Source: Phenylobacterium sp. (GTDB lineage Bacteria > Pseudomonadota > Alphaproteobacteria > Caulobacterales > Caulobacteraceae). From it: a stretch of 32,064 nt of DNA. The stretch spans positions 1 to 32,064 of the forward strand of contig NZ_JAEUMN010000123.1 in NCBI RefSeq assembly GCF_016793225.1, read 5' to 3'. The translations under genes were made by a program, and so were the position numbers. Positions 16,320 through 23,897 of the stretch are shown in pieces; position 1 is the first letter of the stretch; every line of letters starts with the position of its first letter. The notes under the pieces were generated by a model. It saw only the letters and a list, made by a program, of their open reading frames with translations, was not told the DNA's origin and made no database searches.

Positions 16320-16526
16320 TCAGCGCCCGACGCCGATCGCCTTCTGCACCGCGTCGACAGCCTTCAGCTGCGCCCGGAGCATGTCCTCGTGCAGCTGGAC
16401 CTGGACCTTCGCGATCTCGAGGATCTGCCGCTTGTCGAGGATGTCGATCAGATAGGGCCAGGGCACCGGGTCGGCGTGCGGCCAGGGCCGGAATTCCAGG
16501 CGCGAGAGGCGTTCGGCGTCAGCCAT
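16320..16526 (-). CDS. 68-aa peptide, possible radical SAM substrate or partner
   Basis: Starts at ATG 16526 with AAGGAA 8 nt upstream. No Cys and no signal peptide. Residues 13-25 are an unusual Pro/Trp-rich stretch (RPWPHADPVPWPY; Trp15 and Trp23). Residues 27-65 look like one amphipathic helix (IDILDKRQILEIAK, then VQLHEDMLRAQLKAVDAVQKAI). It ends GVGR. I do not recognise the family. The position directly before a B12 radical SAM gene, with a hairpin between them, is what a ribosomally made peptide precursor would show. A small accessory subunit is the main alternative. Coding is supported by the ribosome site and ordered composition. Confidence 0.72.
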   Translation of the reverse strand: MADAERLSRLEFRPWPHADPVPWPYLIDILDKRQILEIAKVQVQLHEDMLRAQLKAVDAVQKAIGVGR

Positions 16527-16566
16527 GGATCAGTTCCTTCTCTGCGAGGCCCCCGACCACCCCTAG

Positions 16567-16578
16567 GTTGTCAACAAC
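16567..16578. promoter_or_regulatory. Small inverted repeat in AT-rich divergent promoter region
   Basis: GTTGT and ACAAC arms around CA lie in the only AT-rich part of the 220-bp region between the divergent peptide gene (start 16526) and caspase-like gene (start 16747). It may be an operator. Clear -35/-10 pairs were not found. Confidence 0.35.
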
Positions 16579-16746
16579 TCTACTTTAAATCGCACTTTCG
16601 CCCCACCTGCGAGCCCAACGAGCGATGTTCACGGATCGTTGATCTGAAGCGCCCGCGGTCTCGGGGGCCTTGCTCGGGCGCACGAGCCAGCGTCCCTCGG
16701 CATCCGACTTACGTAGCTGACACAACCCTGTTATCGATCCGGGGGC

Positions 16747-18900
16747 ATGCGAAGGGTGCGGCGCGTGGGCGGGACGGCGCGGATCCTGGGACGGAAGAGG
16801 CTGGCGTGGGCCCTGGCGCTTGCGTTCGCCGGCGCCGGCGAGGCCGCCGCGGCCACGCGGCCTGCCGAGAGCCTCCTGATCGTCGATTGCCTGCTTCCGG
16901 GAAAGGTGCAGAGGCTCGGGACCCAGGCCACCTATGTGACGCAGCGGCGCGCGGTGAAGACCACCGCCGGGGACTGCGCCGTCCGGGGCGGGGAGTACAC
17001 GGCGTTCGATCGCGCGACCACGGCGGCGTCGATGAACGTCTGGCTGCCCGCAGCTCGAGCCGGTGATCCCGAGGCGCAAACCAACGTCGGCGAGATCCTG
17101 GAGAAGGGCGTCGGCGGACAGGCGCAGCCCGATCTGGCGCGCCAATGGTACGAGCTCGCCGCCGAGCAGGGCTACGCTCGCGCTCAGATCAACCTCGGGT
17201 CCCTCTACGAGCGGGGCGTGGGTGTTCCGCGCGACGTGGCGAAGGCGCTGGAATGGTATCGCCGCGCGTCCGGCCTCGACGCGGCGAGCCTGTCGTTCGC
17301 GCCGGGCGAGGAGGTGGAGGGGCTGCGGCGCGAGCGTGACGCGCTCGCCGGGCTCCTGGAGGCGGAGCGGGCCGAGCGCGGGCGCCTGCAGCAGGATCTC
17401 GATGCGGTGCGCCAGCGCCTGGAGCGGGATCGCTCGGTGTTGGGGGAGACCGAGCGCAGGCTGGCTGACGCCCAACGCGAGCTTGCCGCGCGGACGGCGG
17501 CGGTCGAGGTCGAGACGCGGCGGGCCGGCACGGCGGTGACGGCGCAGCAGAGCGCCAGCGCCGAGCTCGCCGCCATGCGACGCGAGATGGAGGCCCAGAG
17601 GCAGGTCGTCGAGGCCCGCAATGCAGAGCTGGCCCGGGCCCGGGCCTCGGTGGCCGAGCTGGAGGCGCGGTCGCGGACCCTCCAGACAGACCTCGCGGCC
17701 GCCGAGGCCCGCCGCGCCACTGACGTCGCAGGCGCGCTGTCGCAGGCCGAGGCCGCGCGACGCCAGCTGGGCGAACTCGGCGCGCGCCTGAAGGCGGCCG
17801 AAGGCGAGCTGGGCCGCAGCCTGGAGGCGATGTCCGCGCAGCGCGCCGAGGTGGAGCGGCTACGGGCAGCGCTGGACGACAGCCGGGGGCGGACCCAGTC
17901 CGGCGACGGACGGCGGGCCGAACTCGAGGCGCAACTGGCGGCCCGCGAGGCGGAGCTCGCCGAGTCGCGTGAGCGCCTGGGGACGCTCAACGGTGAAGTG
18001 GCCCGGCTCGAGAAGGAGGCCTCGGTGCTGCGCGAGTCGGCCCGACGGGCGGAAGCGGCGCGCGAGGAAGCGGCGAGGCTGGCGGCCGCGACGGAGCAGA
18101 AGCCTGTCGCCGTACGGACCGCCCAGCCGGGGGTGATCAGGCCGCCGCCGGATTTCAGCTTCGGCCGCTACCACGCCCTGATCATCGGCAACAACAGCTA
18201 CCGTCACCTCGAGCGGCTGGAGACCGCCGTCAACGACGCCCGCGCCGTCGACGACGTGCTGCGCCGCCGCTACGGCTTCAAGACCACGCTGCTGCTGAAC
18301 GCCGACCGGTACCAGCTGCTCTCCGCGCTCAACAAGCTGCGCGAGGAGCTCACCGCGCAGGACAACCTTCTCATCTACTACGCCGGGCACGGCGAACTCG
18401 ACCGGGTGAACAACCGCGGCTACTGGCTGCCCGTCGACGCGGAACTCAATTCCACCGCCAACTGGATCTCGTCGATCCAGATCACCGATGTCCTCAACGC
18501 CATGACGGCCAAGCAGGTGCTGCTGGTGGCCGACAGCTGCTACTCGGGCGTGCTCACCCGCGCCTCCATGGCCCGGCTGGAGGCGGGCCTGACCGAGGAG
18601 GAGCGCATGCGCTGGCTCAAGGCCATGGCCACGAAACGGGCGCGCGTGGTTCTGACCTCGGGCGGGGTGCAGCCGGTGCTGGACGGCGGTGGGGGCGAAC
18701 ACTCGGTCTTCGCCGCGGCGTTCCTGGCGGCGCTGGAGGCCAATCAGGGCGTGATGGAGAGCCAGCGCCTGGCCCAGAGGGTCGTGCAGCAGGTGACCAC
18801 CTCGGCCGCCGGGGCCAGCATCGACCAGATCCCAGTCTACGCGCCGATCCGCTTTGCCGGACATGAAGCCGGGGACTTCTTTTTCGTGACGAAGAACTGA
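16747..18900 (+). CDS. Secreted caspase-like protease with Sel1 repeats and coiled coil
   Basis: Protein of 717 aa. Residues 1-37 form a long basic then hydrophobic signal peptide. Residues about 97-176 hold Sel1-like repeats (AARAGDPEAQTNVGEILEKGVGG, AAEQGYARAQINLGSLYERGVGV). Residues about 188-440 are an Ala/Glu/Arg-rich coiled coil. Residues about 470-715 are a Peptidase_C14 caspase domain: RYHALIIGNNSYRHL, catalytic His548 in IYYAGHGE and Cys598 in VADSCYSGV. Both catalytic residues are present. Caspase-like enzymes cut after basic or acidic residues; the target is unknown. It is expected in the periplasm. It ends 10 nt before a beta-barrel gene with GGAGGGG between, so the pair is an operon. 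Confidence 0.92.
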   Translation: MRRVRRVGGTARILGRKRLAWALALAFAGAGEAAAATRPAESLLIVDCLLPGKVQRLGTQATYVTQRRAVKTTAGDCAVRGGEYTAFDRATTAASMNVWLPAARAGDPEAQTNVGEILEKGVGGQAQPDLARQWYELAAEQGYARAQINLGSLYERGVGVPRDVAKALEWYRRASGLDAASLSFAPGEEVEGLRRERDALAGLLEAERAERGRLQQDLDAVRQRLERDRSVLGETERRLADAQRELAARTAAVEVETRRAGTAVTAQQSASAELAAMRREMEAQRQVVEARNAELARARASVAELEARSRTLQTDLAAAEARRATDVAGALSQAEAARRQLGELGARLKAAEGELGRSLEAMSAQRAEVERLRAALDDSRGRTQSGDGRRAELEAQLAAREAELAESRERLGTLNGEVARLEKEASVLRESARRAEAAREEAARLAAATEQKPVAVRTAQPGVIRPPPDFSFGRYHALIIGNNSYRHLERLETAVNDARAVDDVLRRRYGFKTTLLLNADRYQLLSALNKLREELTAQDNLLIYYAGHGELDRVNNRGYWLPVDAELNSTANWISSIQITDVLNAMTAKQVLLVADSCYSGVLTRASMARLEAGLTEEERMRWLKAMATKRARVVLTSGGVQPVLDGGGGEHSVFAAAFLAALEANQGVMESQRLAQRVVQQVTTSAAGASIDQIPVYAPIRFAGHEAGDFFFVTKN

Positions 18901-18910
18901 GGAGGGGAGC

Positions 18911-20143
18911 ATGGTCATGCGGATGATGCGTCGGGCGGCCACGGCCCTCGTGGCGCTGGGGGGCCTTGGCGGCGGCGCCGCCCACGCCCAATCGGCGGGG
19001 AACGCGGCCTATCAGACCTATTTCCTGCAGGCCTGCACGGGCGCCACCGGCGCGCTTGCGAGCCTCTGCGCCGCCTCGCGCGGCGGGCAGCTTTCCGGGG
19101 ACAGCGAGTCCTCCTTGAACCCGAACCAGACGTCGGTGCTGGCCTCGACATCGCTGGCGCGCGCGCAGGCGCTGGCCGAAGCCACCGAGCGGCGGCTGGA
19201 GGGCGTCCGCGCCGGGGACAGCGACGCGAAGGCCGAAGGCGGCTTCGGCTTCTTCGGCAGCGTGCAGGGCGAATGGTCCGACCAGGATCGCGGGCCGTTC
19301 GACAACGAGCGCGGGTTCGATGCGGACGCCTGGCGCATCACCGCCGGCGTCGACTGGCGGCTCTCGCCCAACACGATCGTCGGCCTTTCGGCGACCTACA
19401 GCGACTACGGCTCGGACTTCGACGCGAACCGGCCGGGCAATGCGTTCACGCCCCAGGCCGACGCCGGCGGCATCGACACCGAGCAGGTGACAATCCTGGC
19501 GTTCGGCTCGACCTCGCTATCGGATGCGGTCTGGCTGGACGCCTCGGCCGGCGTCGGGTTCGCGGACCACCGGATCCGGCGCAACGCGACGTTCCAGGAA
19601 AGCAACCGCCTGATCCCGCAGACCAACGTCCGGGCCGTGGGGTCGCCGGATGGGCGCGAGTACCACGCGGCGGTCGGCCTCGGGTATGACGGCCAGATGG
19701 GCCCGCTCAGCCTCGGGCCGTACGCGCGGCTGCGCTACATCCGCACGAAGATCGACGCCTACACCGAGCGCGACGGCGGCGTCGGCCTGGCGCTGAACGT
19801 TTCCCGGGCACGGTCGACGTCGTTCACGTCGATCCTCGGCGCGCGGGCCTCCTATGCGATCGGCGCAAGCTGGGGCGTCGTCGTCCCGCAGGCGCGCGTC
19901 GAGTTCGAACACGAGTTCGACGACGACGCCCGCACCGCGACGACGCGCCTCGCGCTCGATCCGGCCAGGACGCCGTTCCGCCTGAGCAACGACGCCCCGG
20001 ATCGCAATGCGTTCAACTTGGGCGCCAGCCTCCTCTTCGTCCTGCCGAACGGCTTCGCGCCGTACGTCGACTACGAAGGACAGGTGGGCTACCGCGACGC
20101 GTCGCGGCACCGCGTGAGCGCCGGGTTCCGGTCGCGGTTCTGA
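18911..20143 (+). CDS. Autotransporter-type outer-membrane beta-barrel protein
   Basis: Protein of 410 aa; ATG 18917 is a possible second start. Signal peptide to about residue 27 (ending AHAQ). Residues 28-105 have two Cys and a Gly/Ser-rich then helical segment (ASTSLARAQALAEATERRLE) that could sit inside a barrel. From about residue 110 come alternating beta strands (GFFGSVQGEWSDQDRG, WRITAGVDWRLSPNTIVGLSATYSDYG and later YARLRYIRTKIDAY). The protein ends in RSRF, the C-terminal aromatic signature of outer-membrane barrels. There is no large passenger. It is co-transcribed with the caspase-like gene, which could be the periplasmic partner. Confidence 0.87.
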   Translation: MVMRMMRRAATALVALGGLGGGAAHAQSAGNAAYQTYFLQACTGATGALASLCAASRGGQLSGDSESSLNPNQTSVLASTSLARAQALAEATERRLEGVRAGDSDAKAEGGFGFFGSVQGEWSDQDRGPFDNERGFDADAWRITAGVDWRLSPNTIVGLSATYSDYGSDFDANRPGNAFTPQADAGGIDTEQVTILAFGSTSLSDAVWLDASAGVGFADHRIRRNATFQESNRLIPQTNVRAVGSPDGREYHAAVGLGYDGQMGPLSLGPYARLRYIRTKIDAYTERDGGVGLALNVSRARSTSFTSILGARASYAIGASWGVVVPQARVEFEHEFDDDARTATTRLALDPARTPFRLSNDAPDRNAFNLGASLLFVLPNGFAPYVDYEGQVGYRDASRHRVSAGFRSRF

Positions 20144-20159
20144 CCGCGGACCAGGCACG

Positions 20160-20188
20160 CTGACAACTTAGCGGTGTTCAGTTATACC
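20160..20188 (+). promoter_or_regulatory. Probable housekeeping promoter for the monooxygenase
   Basis: CTGACA at 20160-20165 and TATACC at 20183-20188 are 17 nt apart, a good sigma-70-like pair about 30 bp before the start codon. The segment also forms an imperfect inverted repeat (CTGACAAC and GTGTTCAG), possibly a repressor site. Confidence 0.5.
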
Positions 20189-20217
20189 CGCGTCCCGATC
20201 GGTGGCGGCAGGCGGAC

Positions 20218-21705
20218 ATGGTTGAACACTTCGACGTTGTGATCGTGGGCGCAGGGCTGTCCGGCGTCGGCGCCGGCTATCACCTGCAGACGGCGTGCCC
20301 CGACCGCAGCTACGTGATCCTGGAAGGCCGCGAGGCGATCGGGGGCACCTGGGACATCTTCCGCTACCCGGGCATCCGGTCGGATTCCGACATGTATACC
20401 CTGGGCTATGCCTTCAAGCCGTGGACCGAGGCGAAGGCGATCGCGGACGGTCCGTCGATCCTGAGGTATGTCCGCCAGACCGCCGCCGAGAACGGCATCG
20501 ACCGCAAGATCCGCTTCGGCCACCAGGTGAAGCGCGCCGCGTGGTCAACCGAGGACGCCTGCTGGACGGTGGAGGCCGAGGTCGCGGGGACCGTGAAGCG
20601 GTTCACCTGCGGCTTCCTGTTCCTCTGCGGCGGCTACTACTCCTACGAGGGTGGCTACACGCCCGAGTGGCCCGGCGCGGACCGGTACAGGGGAACCTTC
20701 GTCCATCCGCAGAAGTGGCCCGAGGGCCTCGACTACGCCGGCAAGCGCGTGGTGGTGATCGGCTCCGGCGCCACGGCCGTGACCCTCGTCCCCGAGATGG
20801 CGCGCACCGCGGGCCACGTGACCATGCTGCAGCGCTCGCCCACCTATGTGGTGAGCCGCCCGGCCGAGGATGCGATGGCGAACTGGCTGCGCCGTCGGCT
20901 GCCCGGCAAGCTCGCCTACGACATCGTGCGCTGGCGCAACGTCCTGTTCGGCATGTGGTTCTTCAACCTTGCGCGCCGGAAGCCCGCGCAGGTGAAGGCC
21001 AACATCATCAAGATGGTGCGCGAACAGCTCGGGCCGGACTACGACGTCGACCGCCATTTCACGCCCACCTACAACCCCTGGGACCAGCGGCTCTGCCTGG
21101 TTCCGGACGCCGACATGTTCCGCGAGATCAAGGCCGGGCGCGCCTCGGTCGTGACCGATCACATCGAGACCTTCACCGAGACCGGCATCCGCCTGAAGTC
21201 CGGCCAGGAGCTGGCGGCCGACATCGTCGTCACGGCGACCGGCCTCGTGCTGGAGGTCTGGAACGGCGTCGAGATCAGCGTCGACGGCCGCCAGGTCGAT
21301 CCGTCCCAGACGCTGGCCTACAAGGGCATGATGTACGAGGGCGTCCCGAACCTCGCCTCGGCGTTCGGCTACACCAACGCCTCGTGGACGCTGAAGTGCG
21401 ACCTGACGTGCGAATACGTCTGCCGCCTGCTCAACCACATGAAGGCGACGGGCCTGCGCCAGGCGACGCCGGTGAACGACGACCCGAGCGTGACCTTCGA
21501 GCCCTGGCTCGATTTCTCGTCCGGCTACGTGCAGCGCGCCATGGCGAAGTTCCCGAAGCAGGGGAACAAGGTCCCCTGGAAGCTGAACCAGAACTACGCC
21601 CTGGACCTGATGAGCCTGCGCTACGCCAAGCTCGAGGACGGCGTCCTGCGCTTCTCCAACCGGGCGCGCCCGGCGCAGGCCTCGACGGAGAAACTCGCCG
21701 CCTGA
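20218..21705 (+). CDS. Flavin-containing monooxygenase, Baeyer-Villiger type
   Basis: Protein of 495 aa. FAD-binding GxGxxG is at residues 11-16 (VIVGAGLSGVGAGYHL) and the NADPH-binding motif is GSGATA at about 182-187. Between them the Baeyer-Villiger fingerprint FxGxxxHxxxWP appears as YRGTFVHPQKWP (157-168), with Tyr in place of Phe. A GGTWDIFRYPGIRSDSDMYTLGY block after the FAD motif is typical of the EthA-like branch. It inserts oxygen into ketones or oxidises S/N substrates; the substrate is unknown. It stands alone with its own promoter and has no regulator beside it. Confidence 0.93.
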   Translation: MVEHFDVVIVGAGLSGVGAGYHLQTACPDRSYVILEGREAIGGTWDIFRYPGIRSDSDMYTLGYAFKPWTEAKAIADGPSILRYVRQTAAENGIDRKIRFGHQVKRAAWSTEDACWTVEAEVAGTVKRFTCGFLFLCGGYYSYEGGYTPEWPGADRYRGTFVHPQKWPEGLDYAGKRVVVIGSGATAVTLVPEMARTAGHVTMLQRSPTYVVSRPAEDAMANWLRRRLPGKLAYDIVRWRNVLFGMWFFNLARRKPAQVKANIIKMVREQLGPDYDVDRHFTPTYNPWDQRLCLVPDADMFREIKAGRASVVTDHIETFTETGIRLKSGQELAADIVVTATGLVLEVWNGVEISVDGRQVDPSQTLAYKGMMYEGVPNLASAFGYTNASWTLKCDLTCEYVCRLLNHMKATGLRQATPVNDDPSVTFEPWLDFSSGYVQRAMAKFPKQGNKVPWKLNQNYALDLMSLRYAKLEDGVLRFSNRARPAQASTEKLAA

Positions 21706-21765
21706 GCGCTTGACCTACGCCTGTAAATTTGCTCCGTCGTACGACTGTAGTTCGGAGCTTCGCCG

Positions 21766-22212
21766 ATGCTCGCTGGAAAGCAGACGTGGGTCGGGCCCAC
21801 GATCCTCGCCGCGATCGCGGTCCTGGTCGTCGGGGGGCTGGGCGCGCGCTACCTGCGGATCCATCAGATGCGGGTCGACGACGCGAAGGCCTGGGCCATC
21901 GAGGGCCCGCCGTGCCCGCAGATCACCGAGGCCGAACTGCTGGCGGCGCCCCGCGGCCTGCGCCGCTCGGACTACGGCGAGGTCTCGTTCGAGCGCAGCA
22001 AGGGCGAGATGGAGTGCGCCACCATCTTCGTCGACGGCGGCCGCGGTGACGCGAGCTATCCGGTCTGCCAGTTCGACCGGCCGAGCGACCTGCGCGTCCG
22101 CACCGCCCGCGGCGAGTGGCGCTTCCGGCCCGGGCCCGGGCGCCCGGCGACGGTGTCCACCCGGGACGGCGTCGCACGGTGCGTGCTGGCCACCGCGAGG
22201 GCGCCCGCATGA
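21766..22212 (+). CDS. Membrane-anchored four-cysteine protein, first of a tandem pair
   Basis: Protein of 148 aa with one N-terminal membrane segment (residues 11-28, GPTILAAIAVLVVGGLGA). The rest should face the periplasm and contains four Cys in the motifs GPPCPQITEAEL, MECATIF, YPVCQFDRP and ARCVLA, suggesting two disulfides. The stretch RGEWRFRPGPGRPATVSTRDG is shared with the next gene. No known family is recognised. Its TGA overlaps the ATG of the next gene (ATGA at 22209-22212), so translation is coupled. A perfect palindrome GTCGTACGAC at 21736-21745 lies in the upstream region. Confidence 0.85.
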   Translation: MLAGKQTWVGPTILAAIAVLVVGGLGARYLRIHQMRVDDAKAWAIEGPPCPQITEAELLAAPRGLRRSDYGEVSFERSKGEMECATIFVDGGRGDASYPVCQFDRPSDLRVRTARGEWRFRPGPGRPATVSTRDGVARCVLATARAPA

Positions 22213-22676
22213 CGCGCCGCCGCCGGCTGACGGCCGGCCAGAGGGCGGCGGTCTGGGTCGCGGCGGCCGTCTTCCTGGGCTTCGCCGCCTGGCTCTATGG
22301 CGGCAGCTACCTGCGGCAGCGTGACTTTGCGCTCGACCGCGCCCGGCAGGTGGCGGTCGCCGGTCCGCCGTGTCCCGAGATCACAGCCGCCCAGTTCGAA
22401 GCCCGGCGGCTCAGGGCGTTCAAGGCCACGCTCTACGAAGGCGTCGTGTTCGGCCGCCAGTTCGGCCACATGGACTGCTCGACCCTGCGCTACGGTGGCG
22501 GCTGGAGCCCGGCGACCTACCCGGTCTGCCAGTTCACGGGACCGGCCCTCCTGCAGGTGAAGACCGCCAAGGGCGAGTGGTTCTACGCCCCGGGCGCCGG
22601 CCAGCCCGCCACGGTCAGGACGCCGCAGGGAAGGGCGGAGTGCGTCCTGGCCTCGAACTTCACGCTGCAGCCCTAG
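22209..22676 (+). CDS. Membrane-anchored four-cysteine protein, second of a tandem pair
   Basis: Protein of 155 aa, beginning at ATG 22209 inside the upstream stop (ATGA). One transmembrane segment lies at residues 13-30 (AAVWVAAAVFLGFAAWLYGG). The periplasmic part repeats the same four-Cys plan as its neighbour: AGPPCPEITAAQF, MDCSTLRY, YPVCQFTGP and AECVLA. The shared tail pattern is KGEWFYAPGAGQPATVRTPQG. The two proteins are clear paralogues at moderate identity, so the duplication is not recent. Function unknown; a secreted disulfide-bonded domain or a heteromeric complex is possible. A palindromic repeat element begins about 20 bp downstream. Confidence 0.85.
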   Translation: MTRRRRLTAGQRAAVWVAAAVFLGFAAWLYGGSYLRQRDFALDRARQVAVAGPPCPEITAAQFEARRLRAFKATLYEGVVFGRQFGHMDCSTLRYGGGWSPATYPVCQFTGPALLQVKTAKGEWFYAPGAGQPATVRTPQGRAECVLASNFTLQP

Positions 22677-22696
22677 GTTCCGGACTCAAGGCCCGA

Positions 22697-22820
22697 TCAT
22701 CCCGGCGAAGGCCGGGATCCAGATGGCGTGGCTAAGAGGCGGGGTCCGCGGGTTCGGAGCCCCTCCCACCAAGTCCCGCGCATGGATCTGGGTCCCGGCC
22801 TTCGCCGGGACGGCCGGGAG
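22697..22820. repeat. REP-like palindromic intergenic element
   Basis: Left arm (22697-22724) and right arm (22782-22810) are inverted copies of the repeat built on CCCGGCGAAGGCCGGGA and GATCCAGAT-like edges. They are separated by about 57 bp. This matches the interspersed repeats of many alpha- and betaproteobacterial genomes, whose shadow translation contains IPAFAGM on the minus strand. No transposase is nearby, so it looks like a non-autonomous element. Confidence 0.75.
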
Positions 22821-22923
22821 GTGTTGAAAGCGCCGATATCGAATGGCGCCTGAGCCCTGGAGTGCGTTCGGCAAGGCGGCAGCCGCCTTCGCTCCGAGAA
22901 CGCGCTCGAGTTTAAAGGCGGCC

Positions 22924-23151
22924 CTAGACGGCGTGGCAGTCGGCCGGAGGTCGGTCGGAAGGGATCGGCGCCTCGGCGCCGCCTGCGCCGCCGAACGGGC
23001 GCCGGCTGGTGACGAAGTGGCCGTCCTCCGGTGGGGGATAGCGGCGGGAGCGCGCCTTGGGCCGCGAGAGCTGTCCCTTGAGGCGCGACAGGAAATGATC
23101 GAGGCTCTCGTCCGAGCCCGTCAGATCCTTGCGGAAACTGCGCTCTTGCAT
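22924..23151 (-). CDS. Small hypothetical protein
   Basis: Reading frame of 75 aa starting at ATG 23151 (MQERSFRKDLTGSDESLDHFLSRLKGQ), hydrophilic and basic, with a disordered-looking Pro/Gly-rich C-terminus. No signal peptide, no membrane segment, no recognised family. There is no ribosome site, but a TATAAC box ends 8 nt before the ATG, which would make a leaderless transcript. Composition of the first 40 residues looks like a real soluble protein; the rest is less convincing. It diverges from the GST gene at 23244. Confidence 0.5.
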   Translation of the reverse strand: MQERSFRKDLTGSDESLDHFLSRLKGQLSRPKARSRRYPPPEDGHFVTSRRPFGGAGGAEAPIPSDRPPADCHAV

Positions 23152-23159
23152 GACGCGGC

Positions 23160-23165
23160 GTTATA
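23160..23165 (-). promoter_or_regulatory. -10 box of a possible leaderless promoter
   Basis: TATAAC on the minus strand ends 8 nt before the ATG at 23151, so transcription would start at or within 1-2 nt of the start codon. A -35-like TGGAAT is at 23188-23183, 17 nt upstream. Confidence 0.4.
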
Positions 23166-23243
23166 CGCCCAACGGGCGAGTGATTCCACCCCTGGGGCGA
23201 GCCGGCCCCGGGTCGGACAACGAGAAAAGGGAAGGGACTAGCG

Positions 23244-23858
23244 TTGAAGCTCTATACGTCGATCGGGCCCAATCCGCGGGTCGTGAAGATGTTCATGGCG
23301 GAGAAGGGGATCGATCTTCCCCGCATCGAGGTGGACCTCCGCGGGGGCGAGAACCGCCAGGACGCCTACCTGAAGGTCAATCCGGCGGGCCAGACCCCGG
23401 CCCTGGAGATGGACGGCGGCGGGCTCCTCAGCGAGATCACCGCCATCTGCGAGTACCTCGAGGAGAAGCACCCCAGCCCGCCGCTGATCGGCACGACGCC
23501 CGAGGAGCGCGCCGAGACCCGCATGTGGACCCGCCGCGTCGACCTGAACATCTGCGAGCCCATGACCAACGGGTTCCGCTACGGCGAAGGCCTTGCGATG
23601 TTCCAGTCGCGCATCCGCTGCCTGCCCGAGGCGTCGCCGGGCCTGAAGGCGGTGGCCCAGGACGGCCTGCGTTGGCTGGAGGCCAACATGAAGGGCCCGT
23701 GGATCGCCGGCGACCGCTTCACCCTGGCCGACATCCAGCTGTTCGCCTTCATGGACTTCGGGGCCATGGTGGGCCAGCCCGTGGACACGAACAACAAGCG
23801 CGTCGCCGACTGGTTCGAGCGCGTGAAGGCCCGTCCCAGCGCCGCCGCCAGCGCCTGA
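23244..23858 (+). CDS. Glutathione S-transferase family protein (second GST)
   Basis: Protein of 204 aa beginning at TTG 23244 after GGAAGGGA. The thioredoxin-like domain (1-78) reads KLYTSIGPNPRVVKMFMAEKGID, then VNPAGQTPALEMDGGGLLSEITAICEYLEEK, with the cis-Pro strand (QTPAL) and the S-E pair that bind glutathione. The C-terminal helical domain includes the N-cap GDRFTLADIQLFAF. The active-site region SIGPNPR is typical of fungal/proteobacterial GSTs with Ser/Asn. It is not close to the GST at 9667 in sequence, so it is not a recent copy. A strong terminator separates it from the converging acyl-CoA ligase. Confidence 0.92.
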   Translation: MKLYTSIGPNPRVVKMFMAEKGIDLPRIEVDLRGGENRQDAYLKVNPAGQTPALEMDGGGLLSEITAICEYLEEKHPSPPLIGTTPEERAETRMWTRRVDLNICEPMTNGFRYGEGLAMFQSRIRCLPEASPGLKAVAQDGLRWLEANMKGPWIAGDRFTLADIQLFAFMDFGAMVGQPVDTNNKRVADWFERVKARPSAAASA

Positions 23859-23865
23859 CAGCCGT

Positions 23866-23892
23866 GTCCGGGCCGGCTCGTCCGGCCCGGAC
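23866..23892. terminator. Bidirectional terminator hairpin
   Basis: A perfect 11-bp stem (GTCCGGGCCGG / CCGGCCCGGAC) with 5-nt loop fills the 39-bp gap between the converging GST and acyl-CoA ligase genes. Confidence 0.7.
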
Positions 23893-23897
23893 GCCGC

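Noticed and set aside
16569-16574. TTGACA on the minus strand as a -35 box for the peptide gene
   Set aside because: At the proper 17-nt distance the sequence is GGCCTC, not a -10 box, so a full promoter is not supported there.
14780-16588. Long plus-strand frame (602 codons) opposite the radical SAM gene
   Set aside because: Rich in Val, Gln, Arg and His with no family; the minus strand carries intact CxxxCxxC and B12-domain motifs.
22686-22874. 62-codon minus-strand frame ending in an IPAFAGM-type sequence
   Set aside because: This is the translation of the REP-like repeat, a common false gene.
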